64,000 nucleotides of DNA from positions 97,111 through 161,110 of the forward strand of contig DFEB01000019.1 of the NCBI GenBank assembly GCA_002368605.1. Direction: 5' to 3'. The translations under genes were made by a program, and so were the position numbers. The stretch's first letter is position 1. Every line of letters begins with the position of its first letter. Source of the stretch: Treponema sp. UBA3813 (GTDB taxonomy: Bacteria > Spirochaetota > Spirochaetia > Treponematales > Treponemataceae). The notes beneath the pieces were generated by a model. It was not told the DNA's origin. It did not search any database and saw nothing but the letters and a program-made list of their open reading frames with translations. Shown in pieces: positions 8,135 through 15,824 of the stretch.

Positions 8135-8180
8135 AAATTATCGCACAAGAAATTCGCTCGGATAAGTGACAACTGGCGGG
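8135..8180 (-). promoter_or_regulatory. Shared promoter/operator, copy 2 (nuclease operon)
   Basis: On the minus strand: CCGCCAGTTGTCACTT, 15 nt, TTGTGCGATAATTTTA. The -10 (8137-8142) lies 36 nt before the nuclease start, leaving room for an AAAGGAG ribosome site. Spacing between the two conserved blocks equals that of the other copies. Confidence 0.7.
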
Positions 8181-8211
8181 GTTTTGGGGAAAATGCTTTT
8201 TTCGATTATTG

Positions 8212-9360
8212 CTATAACGCATACCAGTCATGACATCCACCATTAGGACACCCCAAAGACGATGGTATACCAATTGTCTCTACCTCAATGCCACATTTTT
8301 TACACTGATAAGGATTTTCTCCAACTTCGCCAACATTATACCAGTCATGACATCCAGCATCAGGACACCCCAAAGACGATGGTATCCTGCATTTCTTTAC
8401 TCTAGTAGCACATTTTTTACATATATACCAATATAATTTGGGTCTATTGCTTGCGTGATAAGAACTACTTCTATTAGATGAATTATAATCACTTTCTCTG
8501 CCTCTTTCTGAATATGTCGCACCACCAGATGAGGAACTATCTCCAGAATAATTACTTTCACTAGAAGATGTTCCTACCAACCGACAGAAAGCATCTAATA
8601 AAGTAAATGGCAGTTTCAAAACGAAAAGCAAAATCTTGAAAAGGTATTTTATACTTAGCAACGAAAATTTGAAAAGATATTTTATTGCTTTAAAATAATA
8701 TGGGGCAAAAGTAATCAGAAAGAAATATACTTTTGCAGTATAACTTACAGTCCAAGTCCATGGATTTAATTTTACAGGAAGATTTTTTGTTTTTCGTATT
8801 CTGTTTTTAAAACCAATGGTAAGTAAAACCGCAAGAAAACTTATATACCAAATAATAAATCTTGTCCCATTACTTAAAAATGGGAAATAGTCTGTTTTAA
8901 TGTTAAAAATAAATATTTCCCATTCACACAACAATGGTATCCATGGAAGTTCTATTAATAAAATCCAGCGAACAATACCACACTGCGAAGCTTTATATAA
9001 TTTTACAAACTTTTTGATTTGCTTTTTTATCCATTTTTCAAAATTTATATTTGGTTTTAAATTGCATAAACTTTGAATTCTGTTACCAGAAGAATCTTCC
9101 TTAGAAAGGCAACAATCCGTTATTTCAGTGCGATTATCCGATAAAACACCGAAAATAAGTTTAGATTCATAGACTTCATCTTCTAAAAACCCCGCAAAAA
9201 AAGTAAATTCTTCTTTTGCTATTTTTGCGGTGAATAAAACACCAATTGTATTATTAGATTCATATATCTGATGTGTTTTTAATTCATATTTTTTATTGAA
9301 AACATGGGTAATTGCATCATCCAAAGAATTAGAGATTGATTGTTTTACTTGATAGTCCAT
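8212..9360 (-). CDS. Membrane protein with two tandem C-terminal zinc ribbons
   Basis: About 382 residues from the chosen ATG (MDYQVKQSI), with GGAGG and AAGGGG upstream. The N-terminal ~130 residues are soluble and unrecognised. Three to four hydrophobic segments follow (WILLIELPWIPLLCEW; RFIIWYISFLAVLLTIGF; VYFFLITFAPYYF and a stretch near LLFVLKLPFTLL), then a serine-rich linker. At the C-terminus are two copies of a CxxC...CP..GCHDWY module (YICKKCATRV...GCPDAGCHDWY and YQCKKCGIEV...GCPNGGCHDWY), presumably each binding zinc. The two modules are nearly identical at DNA level. Function unknown. Confidence 0.7.
   Translation of the reverse strand: MDYQVKQSISNSLDDAITHVFNKKYELKTHQIYESNNTIGVLFTAKIAKEEFTFFAGFLEDEVYESKLIFGVLSDNRTEITDCCLSKEDSSGNRIQSLCNLKPNINFEKWIKKQIKKFVKLYKASQCGIVRWILLIELPWIPLLCEWEIFIFNIKTDYFPFLSNGTRFIIWYISFLAVLLTIGFKNRIRKTKNLPVKLNPWTWTVSYTAKVYFFLITFAPYYFKAIKYLFKFSLLSIKYLFKILLFVLKLPFTLLDAFCRLVGTSSSESNYSGDSSSSGGATYSERGRESDYNSSNRSSSYHASNRPKLYWYICKKCATRVKKCRIPSSLGCPDAGCHDWYNVGEVGENPYQCKKCGIEVETIGIPSSLGCPNGGCHDWYAL
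8222..8430. repeat. Tandem direct repeat encoding duplicated zinc ribbons
   Basis: The 47-nt block at 8222-8268 recurs at 8339-8385 with only two or three changes, and the flanking CACATTTTTTACA also recurs, giving a unit of about 117 nt present twice. Near identity at silent sites points to recent duplication. Confidence 0.8.
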
Positions 9361-9452
9361 AACCCCTTCAGCCTCCATATATCGTGCCTAAAATAGTCGT
9401 ATATGCCTATTTTTCTAAAATCTGATAGGACTAGGAGAAGTGACAACAGGCG

Positions 9453-9749
9453 TTAATCACTCCATGCAAGTTCTCCGTCTGGTTTTACGAATACAGTCGC
9501 AACCATTCCTGCCTCATCATCTCTTTTTTCTGCCTTCAATTGGTCAAAAATACTTCTGATAAGATGATAAGTTCCTCTTTTGCCATCATACATTTCACCT
9601 GACTCTGTAAAATACTCATTGAAATTCAACAATTCCGCAAGCATTGGAACAGACATTTTAGCACCGCTTTCATCAAGAAGCCCTGCAAGCCCCACGATAA
9701 ATTCTCTCTTTTCCGGTTTTATAAATTCTTCCTCGTTATTTACCATCAT
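9453..9749 (-). CDS. Hypothetical small protein
   Basis: 98 residues, acidic, predicted mostly helical (EEFIKPEKREFIVGLAGLLDE; VPMLAELLNFNEY; GTYHLIRSIFDQLKAE) with a final strand VFVKPDGELAWSD. The middle resembles small winged-helix-like folds but no family is recognised. AAAAAGGAG lies directly before two adjacent ATG codons; the first is taken. No conserved partner is seen. A piece similar to the upstream box of the shared promoter (AAGTGACAACAGGCG) overlaps its 3' end at 9438-9452, but without the matching -10. Confidence 0.6.
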   Translation of the reverse strand: MMVNNEEEFIKPEKREFIVGLAGLLDESGAKMSVPMLAELLNFNEYFTESGEMYDGKRGTYHLIRSIFDQLKAEKRDDEAGMVATVFVKPDGELAWSD

Positions 9750-9836
9750 TTTCTCCTTTTTAACAACAATATTCTGTTTTTATTTAAAACTATATTACAT
9801 CATTTTATAACGGTCAAACAAAATTTTACCGTACTT

Positions 9837-11567
9837 TTATTGTCCACTCTTTTTCCATGCATATTTGCAATATCCCTGCCACCCCTTTCCTGTAAATTCG
9901 TCCGCAGCTTCTTTGCTTTCGTTAAAAATAAAACCTCCTTGAGTCCAATACTCTCCTGTAGCCACATACCATGAAGTTTCTGTGTCTTCAAAAAACAAAT
10001 CTGTCATGTTCTCACATCCATAAAATACATACTTGCCAATAAATGTGACATTTTTAGGAACTGTAAATGTCTTTAAGCCACATTTTGCGAATGCATGCCC
10101 GCCTATATACGTACAAGATTCGGGGATAACGACAGATTCAAGATTCGTACATCCATAAAAGTCTCCACCTATCGAGTCCCCTCCTCCTGTAGTTGACAAT
10201 CCTAACAGATCAGTGAGTCCATCAGGGAGAATCACGCTTGAAAGACAAGTGCAATTTAAAAATGCATCGTACGACATATGATAACTGGTGGTGCCATTAG
10301 CAAACTTTGTCTCATAAACTTTTACACGAGATAAATCCAAATCTATACGCACATCGGGATAATTTTCTGAAAGTTCTCTAAGCCAGCTAGCAACCTTGCC
10401 TATATTCACTTCACCTGACGAGCCTGAATAATCTCCTCCAAGAATCAGCCGCCTTGACTCCCTTATTCCTGCAATGATTTCTCCTATTTCACTTGGCCCG
10501 TATGGAGTGACCTCCCACTTTGCAGTGAAAATAACATCTTCTGTGACAGTGTAGGTCGATTCTACAATATCCTGATTATTTGCAATCCATCCGCCAAAAG
10601 CATAATTTGTTTCCGAGAGCGAAGGAAAGTTTGATTCGTCCAAGACAGTTCCATAGTCCACTTCCATTGAATTAGGTACAATTCCAAATTGCGACTCGTA
10701 TTTGACGGTGTGAATATTTGCCTTCCATTTTGCAACTAGCGTTACATCGTGGGTGACAACATAATCAATATCGTTTACGAGAGTGTCACCATCATACCAA
10801 CCTTCAAACTGATAACCTTCCGCTTCCAAAGGGGGAATTTCATAATCACGGAATTTCAGACCGTAATACATAGACAATGGTTTAGGGGCTGTCGCATGGT
10901 CTGTCTCAAATTTCACTGAATACTCAGCCAGCTCCCACTCTGCATACAAATATGTATAACTCTGAACGACTGTATACTTTCCTGCAATTACAGGGATGTT
11001 CGAGTCATACCAGCCTTTAAAAATCATGCCTTCCTTATTTAATTCTGGAAGCTGCTCTGCCGTAAGAACTGTGTCGTAAGGAACTCGCAATATATCAGGA
11101 ACATTTTCTTTATCATAAACAGAAGAGTACATAACGATACATTTGTTTTTTGAATCATCTGCCTGCGAATTGGTGTTCGTATTTGTGTTTGTTCCATCGG
11201 TCGTACTACCGTCACTGTCTCCGCTTCCAGCAGCAGAATTTTCCTCTGTCTTTGCCGCACTCCACTTCGCCGTCAATGTGATGTTCGCCGTAATAGCCGT
11301 AGAAAAACTGAATATCGTGTTTTCATTATACCAGTCACTAAAAGTGTATCCGGCACGAGCAGGGTCTGCGGGCTTTACCGCTTTCTTTCCACTTTCCACA
11401 AGTTGAGCCTCGATGAAAGTTCCACCATTGCTATTGAAGGAGACAGTGTAATAAGTCGGCTTGGAATTTTTCCCTTCATCCCCACCTTCCGCCTGACATG
11501 CTGAAAATCCGAACAAAAGTCCGCATACGGCCAAAATCGAAAACAGTCTCAAAAATTTCACTTTCAT
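9837..11567 (-). CDS. Surface lipoprotein with InlB-type (Flg_new) repeats and BspA-like leucine-rich repeats
   Basis: About 576 residues from the ATG preceded by GGGAGG (11567). The signal peptide ends in the lipobox FSAC, so the mature protein is probably lipid-anchored. Four Listeria-Bacteroides (InlB B-type) repeats follow, each ending in a W..KW-like strand (for example YTVSFNSNGGTF...AGYTFSDWY...LTAKW), split by an acidic Ser/Thr/Asn linker. The C-terminal third has LRR_5/BspA-type repeats (CTCLSSVILPDGL, CTNLESVVIPESC, GLKTFTVPKNVTFIGKYVF). Such proteins act in adhesion or host contact. Its promoter is shared with the nuclease operon and the XRE gene. Confidence 0.85.
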   Translation of the reverse strand: MKVKFLRLFSILAVCGLLFGFSACQAEGGDEGKNSKPTYYTVSFNSNGGTFIEAQLVESGKKAVKPADPARAGYTFSDWYNENTIFSFSTAITANITLTAKWSAAKTEENSAAGSGDSDGSTTDGTNTNTNTNSQADDSKNKCIVMYSSVYDKENVPDILRVPYDTVLTAEQLPELNKEGMIFKGWYDSNIPVIAGKYTVVQSYTYLYAEWELAEYSVKFETDHATAPKPLSMYYGLKFRDYEIPPLEAEGYQFEGWYDGDTLVNDIDYVVTHDVTLVAKWKANIHTVKYESQFGIVPNSMEVDYGTVLDESNFPSLSETNYAFGGWIANNQDIVESTYTVTEDVIFTAKWEVTPYGPSEIGEIIAGIRESRRLILGGDYSGSSGEVNIGKVASWLRELSENYPDVRIDLDLSRVKVYETKFANGTTSYHMSYDAFLNCTCLSSVILPDGLTDLLGLSTTGGGDSIGGDFYGCTNLESVVIPESCTYIGGHAFAKCGLKTFTVPKNVTFIGKYVFYGCENMTDLFFEDTETSWYVATGEYWTQGGFIFNESKEAADEFTGKGWQGYCKYAWKKSGQ

Positions 11568-11595
11568 AAAAAGCCTCCCTATTTGTTTAACTGGA

Positions 11596-11640
11596 AAATT
11601 ATCGCACAAGCAATTCACCAGGAAAAGTGACAGTTGTCGG
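11596..11640 (-). promoter_or_regulatory. Shared promoter/operator, copy 3 (InlB/BspA lipoprotein)
   Basis: On the minus strand: CCGACAACTGTCACTT, 15 nt, TTGTGCGATAATTTTC. The dyad GACA-AC-TGTC is perfect. The -10 lies about 31 nt before the start codon. The leader next to it (GTTAAACAAAT) also resembles that of copy 2, so similarity extends into the transcript. Confidence 0.7.
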
Positions 11641-11649
11641 GTTTTAACA

Positions 11650-11769
11650 TCATACTGTCAGATTTTGCGTATCTTCATACAGTATAATGTTCTATTTTAA
11701 AATAGTATTCCAAATAACTGTAAAAATCAATTACAAAATAACAGTATTTTGCTAATTTCTTCTATAAAT
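11650..11769. promoter_or_regulatory. Operator-like repeats upstream of the XRE gene
   Basis: CATACAGTATAAT (near 11675), AATAACTGTAAAA (near 11714) and AATAACAGTATTTT (near 11737) share an ACWGTA core, and CATACTGTC lies at 11650. TATTTTAAAATA is a further palindrome. Such clusters are usual for autoregulating Cro-like proteins. The exact promoter cannot be fixed, though TATAAA at 11764 abuts the ATG. Confidence 0.45.
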
Positions 11770-12093
11770 ATGGATTTTAGGGAACGATTAAGAGAAGAAA
11801 TCGCATTTTCGGGCTTGTCTTACAAAGAACTTTCCTCACAAACAGGCATTTCACATCGGACTATAATCAGTTATGTAAGCGGGCAGGCCTGTATGCCCTC
11901 CGCCGATGCCGCTGTTAAACTTGCGAAAGTCCTGAACACGAGCGTTGAATATCTGATTATGGGCGATAAAAATTCATTTCCTCACGAAGACGACAAAGAA
12001 TCAAGGGAATTGCTCCATATTTTCAAGAAATTGCCCGCCGCACAAAAAAAGCTTTTACTCGCCATCGCCGAAGACATCGGAAAGATGAGCTGA
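11770..12093 (+). CDS. XRE-family HTH regulator
   Basis: 107 residues from the ATG at 11770 (MDFRERLREE). A Cro/C1-type helix-turn-helix fills residues ~10-60: LSYKELSSQTGISHRTIISYVSG then PSADAAVKLAKVLNTSVEYLI. The rest is a short charged helix. It has the same size and domain plan as the XRE genes at 50100 and 61310, which each control a divergent operon. Here the divergent neighbour across the 200-nt gap is the InlB-type lipoprotein gene, so control of that gene is possible but not shown. Downstream is a convergent DUF4160 pair. Confidence 0.8.
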   Translation: MDFRERLREEIAFSGLSYKELSSQTGISHRTIISYVSGQACMPSADAAVKLAKVLNTSVEYLIMGDKNSFPHEDDKESRELLHIFKKLPAAQKKLLLAIAEDIGKMS

Positions 12094-12112
12094 GGGGACA
12101 GTCCTTATTTTT

Positions 12113-12391
12113 TTAACAATAAAATTTGATTGTCTCAACCGCAAATGCTTTCATCCATCGTTGGCAAATATAAAAAAACTGGGCTTGAATAGCCTCAAGC
12201 AAATCATTCAATTTATTCTGCGGTATCTGACTCTTGTTATGAGCAACGACACATCCACCTTTTGAGGTCAACCAAATTTTCGTTGCATTTGGCATCGGCT
12301 GTCCTGTGCTAATATGAACATGTATTGGTTCATTATTTTCATTAGACCAAAAATAAATCTGATACCCTTTGATTGCAAAAAGATTAGGCAC
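12113..12391 (-). CDS. DUF4160 domain protein
   Basis: About 92 residues from GTG at 12391, which has AGGGGGA four nt upstream; this is preferred to a TTG at 12412. The segment YQIYFWSNENNEPIHVHIS is the signature of DUF4160 (PF13711), small proteins often paired with DUF2442 in toxin-antitoxin-like gene pairs. The rest has one helix (QNKLNDLLEAIQAQFF). It overlaps the end of the upstream 88-residue gene by eight nt, so the two are coupled. The upstream partner is not a clear DUF2442 protein. Function of DUF4160 is not established. Confidence 0.75.
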   Translation of the reverse strand: MPNLFAIKGYQIYFWSNENNEPIHVHISTGQPMPNATKIWLTSKGGCVVAHNKSQIPQNKLNDLLEAIQAQFFYICQRWMKAFAVETIKFYC

Positions 12392-12650
12392 AAATTCCCC
12401 CTGATTTTGCAAAGCGGAAAATAAGATGAGCGTTGTTTTTTAAAAATTCCAAAAATTCAGCAATTTCTTCATCAGAATACCCAGTTCGTTCAATCCATCG
12501 ATATGAAGGAAGCTCGCAACGAGCAGAATCAAAACCATGCGGTGTGGGGCGTTCAAAGTTCACCTCTACAGTAGGATTTGTATTTTCATTTAAAATTTGA
12601 GTATGTACAACTTCTGTTCCATCAGGGAAACTCATGTATTCATAAACCAT
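12384..12650 (-). CDS. Hypothetical protein, upstream partner of DUF4160 gene
   Basis: 88 residues (MVYEYMSFPDGTEVVHTQI...). The N-terminal half looks like a small beta sheet (PTVEVNFERPTPHGFDSARC), followed by YSDEEIAEFLEFLKNN, a helix often seen in short antitoxin-like or DUF2442-like partners. A clean promoter is present upstream: TGTGCTATAAT (about 12669-12679), and AGAGG precedes the ATG. The overlap with the DUF4160 gene suggests a two-gene cassette. No family assignment. Confidence 0.6.
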   Translation of the reverse strand: MVYEYMSFPDGTEVVHTQILNENTNPTVEVNFERPTPHGFDSARCELPSYRWIERTGYSDEEIAEFLEFLKNNAHLIFRFAKSGGICA

Positions 12651-12719
12651 AAGCGCACCTCTTATATATTATAGCACAGAAAACGGTAAAATAGAAATAA
12701 CATTACTCTCATTTTCTGC

Positions 12720-12732
12720 TATACTGTCTTCT
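12720..12732 (+). promoter_or_regulatory. -10 element directly before the radical SAM ATG (leaderless)
   Basis: TATACT (12720-12725) followed by GTCTTCT and the ATG at 12733. There is no ribosome site in the seven-nt gap, so the mRNA should begin at the start codon. Confidence 0.6.
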
Positions 12733-14970
12733 ATGAATATTCTGATTCTCCAGCCGCCAATAGTTCAGCTGAACACGGCTTACCCCAGCGGTGCCTATCT
12801 CTCTGCCTTTTTCAAGTCTCTCGGTCACAAGACCCGCTGGCTCGATTTAAGCCTTGAGCTTTACTACGAGATTTTTTCCCGTGCGGGGCTGACCAGGCTT
12901 TTTTCCCTCTGCTCAGAAAACGCCCTTAAACTTGCGGACAAGGCGGAGCAAGCTGGAGATGAGGCGACGGCCTTTAACTTACGCCGTTATGTCGCACAAA
13001 AGGATTTATGGATTAACTGGATTGATTTTATCACGGCGATTTTGCGTCCGGGCAAGCACGATTCCTTTTCTTCGGGCTACGAGAATGCCCACCGCTTTGT
13101 CTTTGGTGCCCATGTTCCCCGCGGCTCTCGAATGGAAAATTACCTCGCAAATCTTACCCACGATTTGACCACCGACGATGCCCGCTCTCTGGCCAGTTTT
13201 GCCCTTGCCGACCTTGCGGATTTTATCGCCGTAGCCTTTGACAAGAATTTTTCTCTGGTGCGCTATGCCGAAAGCCTTACCGTAAGCGAGTCCAGTTTTT
13301 CGGAGGTCGAAAAAGGAGCGGATTCCCCGATTCTAAAAGAGTTTTATGAGCCATTGTTGCAGCGATTTTTTATGAAAGGGGAAAGTCTTCCCCTCGCTAC
13401 AGCCGCTTTCGCGTCTTCCGCTACCCCTTCTGCGGGGGAATCCCCCGCAACACCCCCAAAAACTCTCGTCCTTATTTCAATTCCTTTTGCGGGAACATTT
13501 GCGGCCGCCCTTGCCACCGGGCGATTTTTCAAAAATCATTTTAAAGATTCAGTCTATGTCAGCTTCGGCGGCGGCTTCGTGAACACGGAATTACGAGATA
13601 CAAACGAACGAAAGTTAGTTGATTATTGTGACGCGATTTGCTATGACAGAGGCTACGCTTCCTACAGACAATTGTTAATGCAAAATGCTGACTGCATAAT
13701 TAAAGATAAACCTATTTACAAACTCCGGCAGTTTATCAGACTAACGAGCGGTAGCACATCTATCATCGAGCCGCTTTCCGACGAGTCTTCCGAAGAATAC
13801 AAACGAGCGTTAGCTTACGAAAGAGAAATCACCTCTTCTTTAATTCCAGATTTTTCGGACATCGATTTTTCCCAATATCCTCGGCTTATTGACGACACGA
13901 ATCCCATGCACAGGCTCTGGTCTGACGGCAGCTGGATTAAGGCTTACATGGCTCACGGCTGCTACTGGCACAAGTGTGCCTTCTGCGATGTCACTCTGGA
14001 TTATGTAAAAGGATATTGCCCAACGAACGTTAGTAAGTTATATGAAGGTTTACTAGCCCAGTGCAAGGAAAAGGGCATTTATGGAATCCACTTTGTTGAT
14101 GAAGCCATGCCTCCTGCCATGATGATTGCCTTTGCCAGGGAGAACATCGCCCACGGCTCGCCAATTACCTGGTGGGGAAACGTGCGCTTTGAAAAATCCT
14201 TTACCCGCGATGTGGCGGACTTCCTCGCTTACGGCGGCTTAATCGGAGTCTCGGCCGGGCTTGAATCTGCCACAGGAAACGGCCTAAATGCCATCCATAA
14301 AGGAACGGATCTGGAATCAATCGTTGGAGCCTGCTGTGCCTTCAAGGAAGCGGGCATTCTCGTCCATGCCTACATGATTTACGGCTACTGGTGGGAAAAG
14401 CCGGAAGATTTAATCAACTCCATGGAAACCCTGCGCCAGTTCTACGCCAACGGCCTGCTCGATTCCTGCTTCTGGCACAAATTCGTCCTCACCCGCCATT
14501 CCCGCGTCTACAAAGAATGGACCGAAGGCAAAATCCCCGATTTAAAGCCCATCGACCCCCAGGAAAAACAGAACGCCCCTCTTTTTGCCAAAAACGGACT
14601 TCACTTCGAGGGCGAGAAAAAGAGCGAGAAATACGGAGCCGCCCTGGATTTTTCCCTCAACCAATGGATGCACGGCGAAGGTCTGGAAAAGCCTGTTCAA
14701 AAATGGTTTGATTTTTCAGTTCCTCACCCGACCGTGCCAAAAAACTTCATCGAAAATCTGATTGCCAAATACGAAGCAAAACGGGATCAAGAATTCAAAG
14801 AGATTCCCGCGTCAAATCACGGGAATGACAAATCTTACTGGCTGGGCGGCGAAAAAATCCCCCTGAGTGACGGCAAAATCGGCTGGTTCTACATGGGCGA
14901 ATTCCACACGGCCAAAAAAAATGCCCCGGAATCAGCTTTCCGAGGCAAAGGATTGTGTATTTTACCGTAA
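12733..14970 (+). CDS. B12-binding-type radical SAM protein
   Basis: 745 residues. The N-terminus (MNILILQPPIVQLNTAYPSGA) matches cobalamin-binding-type domains of radical SAM enzymes, and VYVSFGGGFVNTELRD gives the later Rossmann strand. The 4Fe-4S cluster motif is C410-x4-C415-x2-C418 (HGCYWHKCAFCDVTLDY), with four rather than the usual three residues in the first gap. GIHFVDEAMPP and VSAGLESATGNGL are further barrel strands. Two stretches are foreign: residues ~218-245, encoded by a GC-rich repeat also found inside the ABC-F gene at 57 kb, and ~690-700, encoded by a palindromic repeat. Its 3' end overlaps the convergent gene by 9 nt. Reaction unknown. Confidence 0.85.
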   Translation: MNILILQPPIVQLNTAYPSGAYLSAFFKSLGHKTRWLDLSLELYYEIFSRAGLTRLFSLCSENALKLADKAEQAGDEATAFNLRRYVAQKDLWINWIDFITAILRPGKHDSFSSGYENAHRFVFGAHVPRGSRMENYLANLTHDLTTDDARSLASFALADLADFIAVAFDKNFSLVRYAESLTVSESSFSEVEKGADSPILKEFYEPLLQRFFMKGESLPLATAAFASSATPSAGESPATPPKTLVLISIPFAGTFAAALATGRFFKNHFKDSVYVSFGGGFVNTELRDTNERKLVDYCDAICYDRGYASYRQLLMQNADCIIKDKPIYKLRQFIRLTSGSTSIIEPLSDESSEEYKRALAYEREITSSLIPDFSDIDFSQYPRLIDDTNPMHRLWSDGSWIKAYMAHGCYWHKCAFCDVTLDYVKGYCPTNVSKLYEGLLAQCKEKGIYGIHFVDEAMPPAMMIAFARENIAHGSPITWWGNVRFEKSFTRDVADFLAYGGLIGVSAGLESATGNGLNAIHKGTDLESIVGACCAFKEAGILVHAYMIYGYWWEKPEDLINSMETLRQFYANGLLDSCFWHKFVLTRHSRVYKEWTEGKIPDLKPIDPQEKQNAPLFAKNGLHFEGEKKSEKYGAALDFSLNQWMHGEGLEKPVQKWFDFSVPHPTVPKNFIENLIAKYEAKRDQEFKEIPASNHGNDKSYWLGGEKIPLSDGKIGWFYMGEFHTAKKNAPESAFRGKGLCILP
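13384..13466. repeat. Dispersed GC-rich repeat, family C, in frame in the radical SAM gene
   Basis: Shares CCCCTCGCTACA, then TTCCGCTACCCC and TCTGCGGGG, in the same order with 57215-57294. Here it is read as an Ala/Ser/Pro/Thr-rich stretch (FASSATPSAGESPATPP). The other copy is read from the opposite strand. Confidence 0.75.
14801..14830. repeat. Palindromic repeat in frame in the radical SAM gene
   Basis: AGATTCCCG, then CGTCAAATC, then ACGGGAATGACA: an imperfect hairpin with arms ATTCCCG / CGGGAAT, a TCAAA centre and the ATGACA tail typical of this repeat family. It adds EIPASNHGND to the protein. Confidence 0.65.
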
Positions 14971-15744
14971 GTTAACATGCATCGAAAAACCGGTTTCTGC
15001 GGTTGTGAAGTTAAATTTTGTTCCTTCAAAAATAAGCTTGCCTTTTTGTAAAAAAGCTTTTTTGGTAACAAAAAAAAGTGTCAGTGAAACCGGATGTGTA
15101 TCGGTTATTAATTCAAATCCGTAATTTATAAACTGCATTTTACTCTTGCTGTAATTTTCAAAGACAATCGGTGAATATGAGAAAAAAACAACCTGAGAAA
15201 ATTGCTTATTTATTTGATGCTGTAAACTCAAACCAACGACCATACTGTTATACATGACATCTTTCGATGTTGTTTCCAAATTTTTATCATCGTAGGCATA
15301 ATTAATAAAAGAATAGCCTACATAAGGTGAAATCGTAAATGAAAAAAACAAACGATATGGGAACATACTCTGTATATCAAATTCAATGCACTCCAAATTT
15401 TTATTTAAATTTGATTCGTCATAAAAGAAATTAGGATTCTCCGTCCATAAAAAATTCGTTCTTTGATTAAATCCAAGATTCAACTGAGATTTTAAAGTCT
15501 GAATTCCATGCCAAAACGAGTGAAACAATATTCCCTTGAAATTTAAGCCTTTCTGTACCTGCGAACTTCCGCCATCCTCTTTAGAAACAAGCACATTCGT
15601 AATATTCTGCCAGCCGCTTGTTGTCTCTAAAGTCCAAGTAATATCATCAGTAACAGAAATTGGCTTCAATTCAAGAGAAAAGGCAACGCTTGAACATAAA
15701 AAGAGAAGTACTGAAAAAAACAATTTTATCACAAGCCGTTTCAC
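14962..15744 (-). CDS. Exported hypothetical protein, probable outer-membrane beta-barrel
   Basis: 260 residues with a clear signal peptide (residues 1-23, LLFLCSSVAFS). The mature part alternates polar and hydrophobic residues in many short strands with aromatic ends (LFFSFTISPYVGYSFINYAYDD; MVVGLSLQHQINKQFSQVVFFSYSP; VSLTLFFVTKKAF), as in small outer-membrane barrels, and it ends in a strand (FSMHVNLR). No family is recognised. The start is GTG (VKRLVIKLFF) without a clear ribosome site. It is convergent with the radical SAM gene and overlaps its end. Confidence 0.65.
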   Translation of the reverse strand: MKRLVIKLFFSVLLFLCSSVAFSLELKPISVTDDITWTLETTSGWQNITNVLVSKEDGGSSQVQKGLNFKGILFHSFWHGIQTLKSQLNLGFNQRTNFLWTENPNFFYDESNLNKNLECIEFDIQSMFPYRLFFSFTISPYVGYSFINYAYDDKNLETTSKDVMYNSMVVGLSLQHQINKQFSQVVFFSYSPIVFENYSKSKMQFINYGFELITDTHPVSLTLFFVTKKAFLQKGKLIFEGTKFNFTTAETGFSMHVNLR

Positions 15745-15789
15745 TACTTTTTAAGTCTAACACATTTTTATCTGAAAGTCTTTCGAATA

Positions 15790-15824
15790 AAGACAAACTC
15801 TCATATCTACTATATAATTAAGCC
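15790..15824 (+). promoter_or_regulatory. Promoter of ettA, -10 six nt before the ATG (leaderless)
   Basis: AAGACA (15790-15795), 17 nt, TATAAT (15813-15818), TAAGCC, then the ATG at 15825. The hexamers and spacing fit a housekeeping promoter, and the gap is too short for a leader. Confidence 0.7.

Noticed and set aside
8222-8430. CRISPR-like direct repeats
   Set aside because: Only two units exist, and they lie in frame within a gene encoding duplicated zinc ribbons.
9438-9452. Fourth copy of the shared promoter motif
   Set aside because: Only the upstream box (AAGTGACAACAGGCG) matches; at the required 15-nt distance no TTGTGCGATAAT-like -10 is present.
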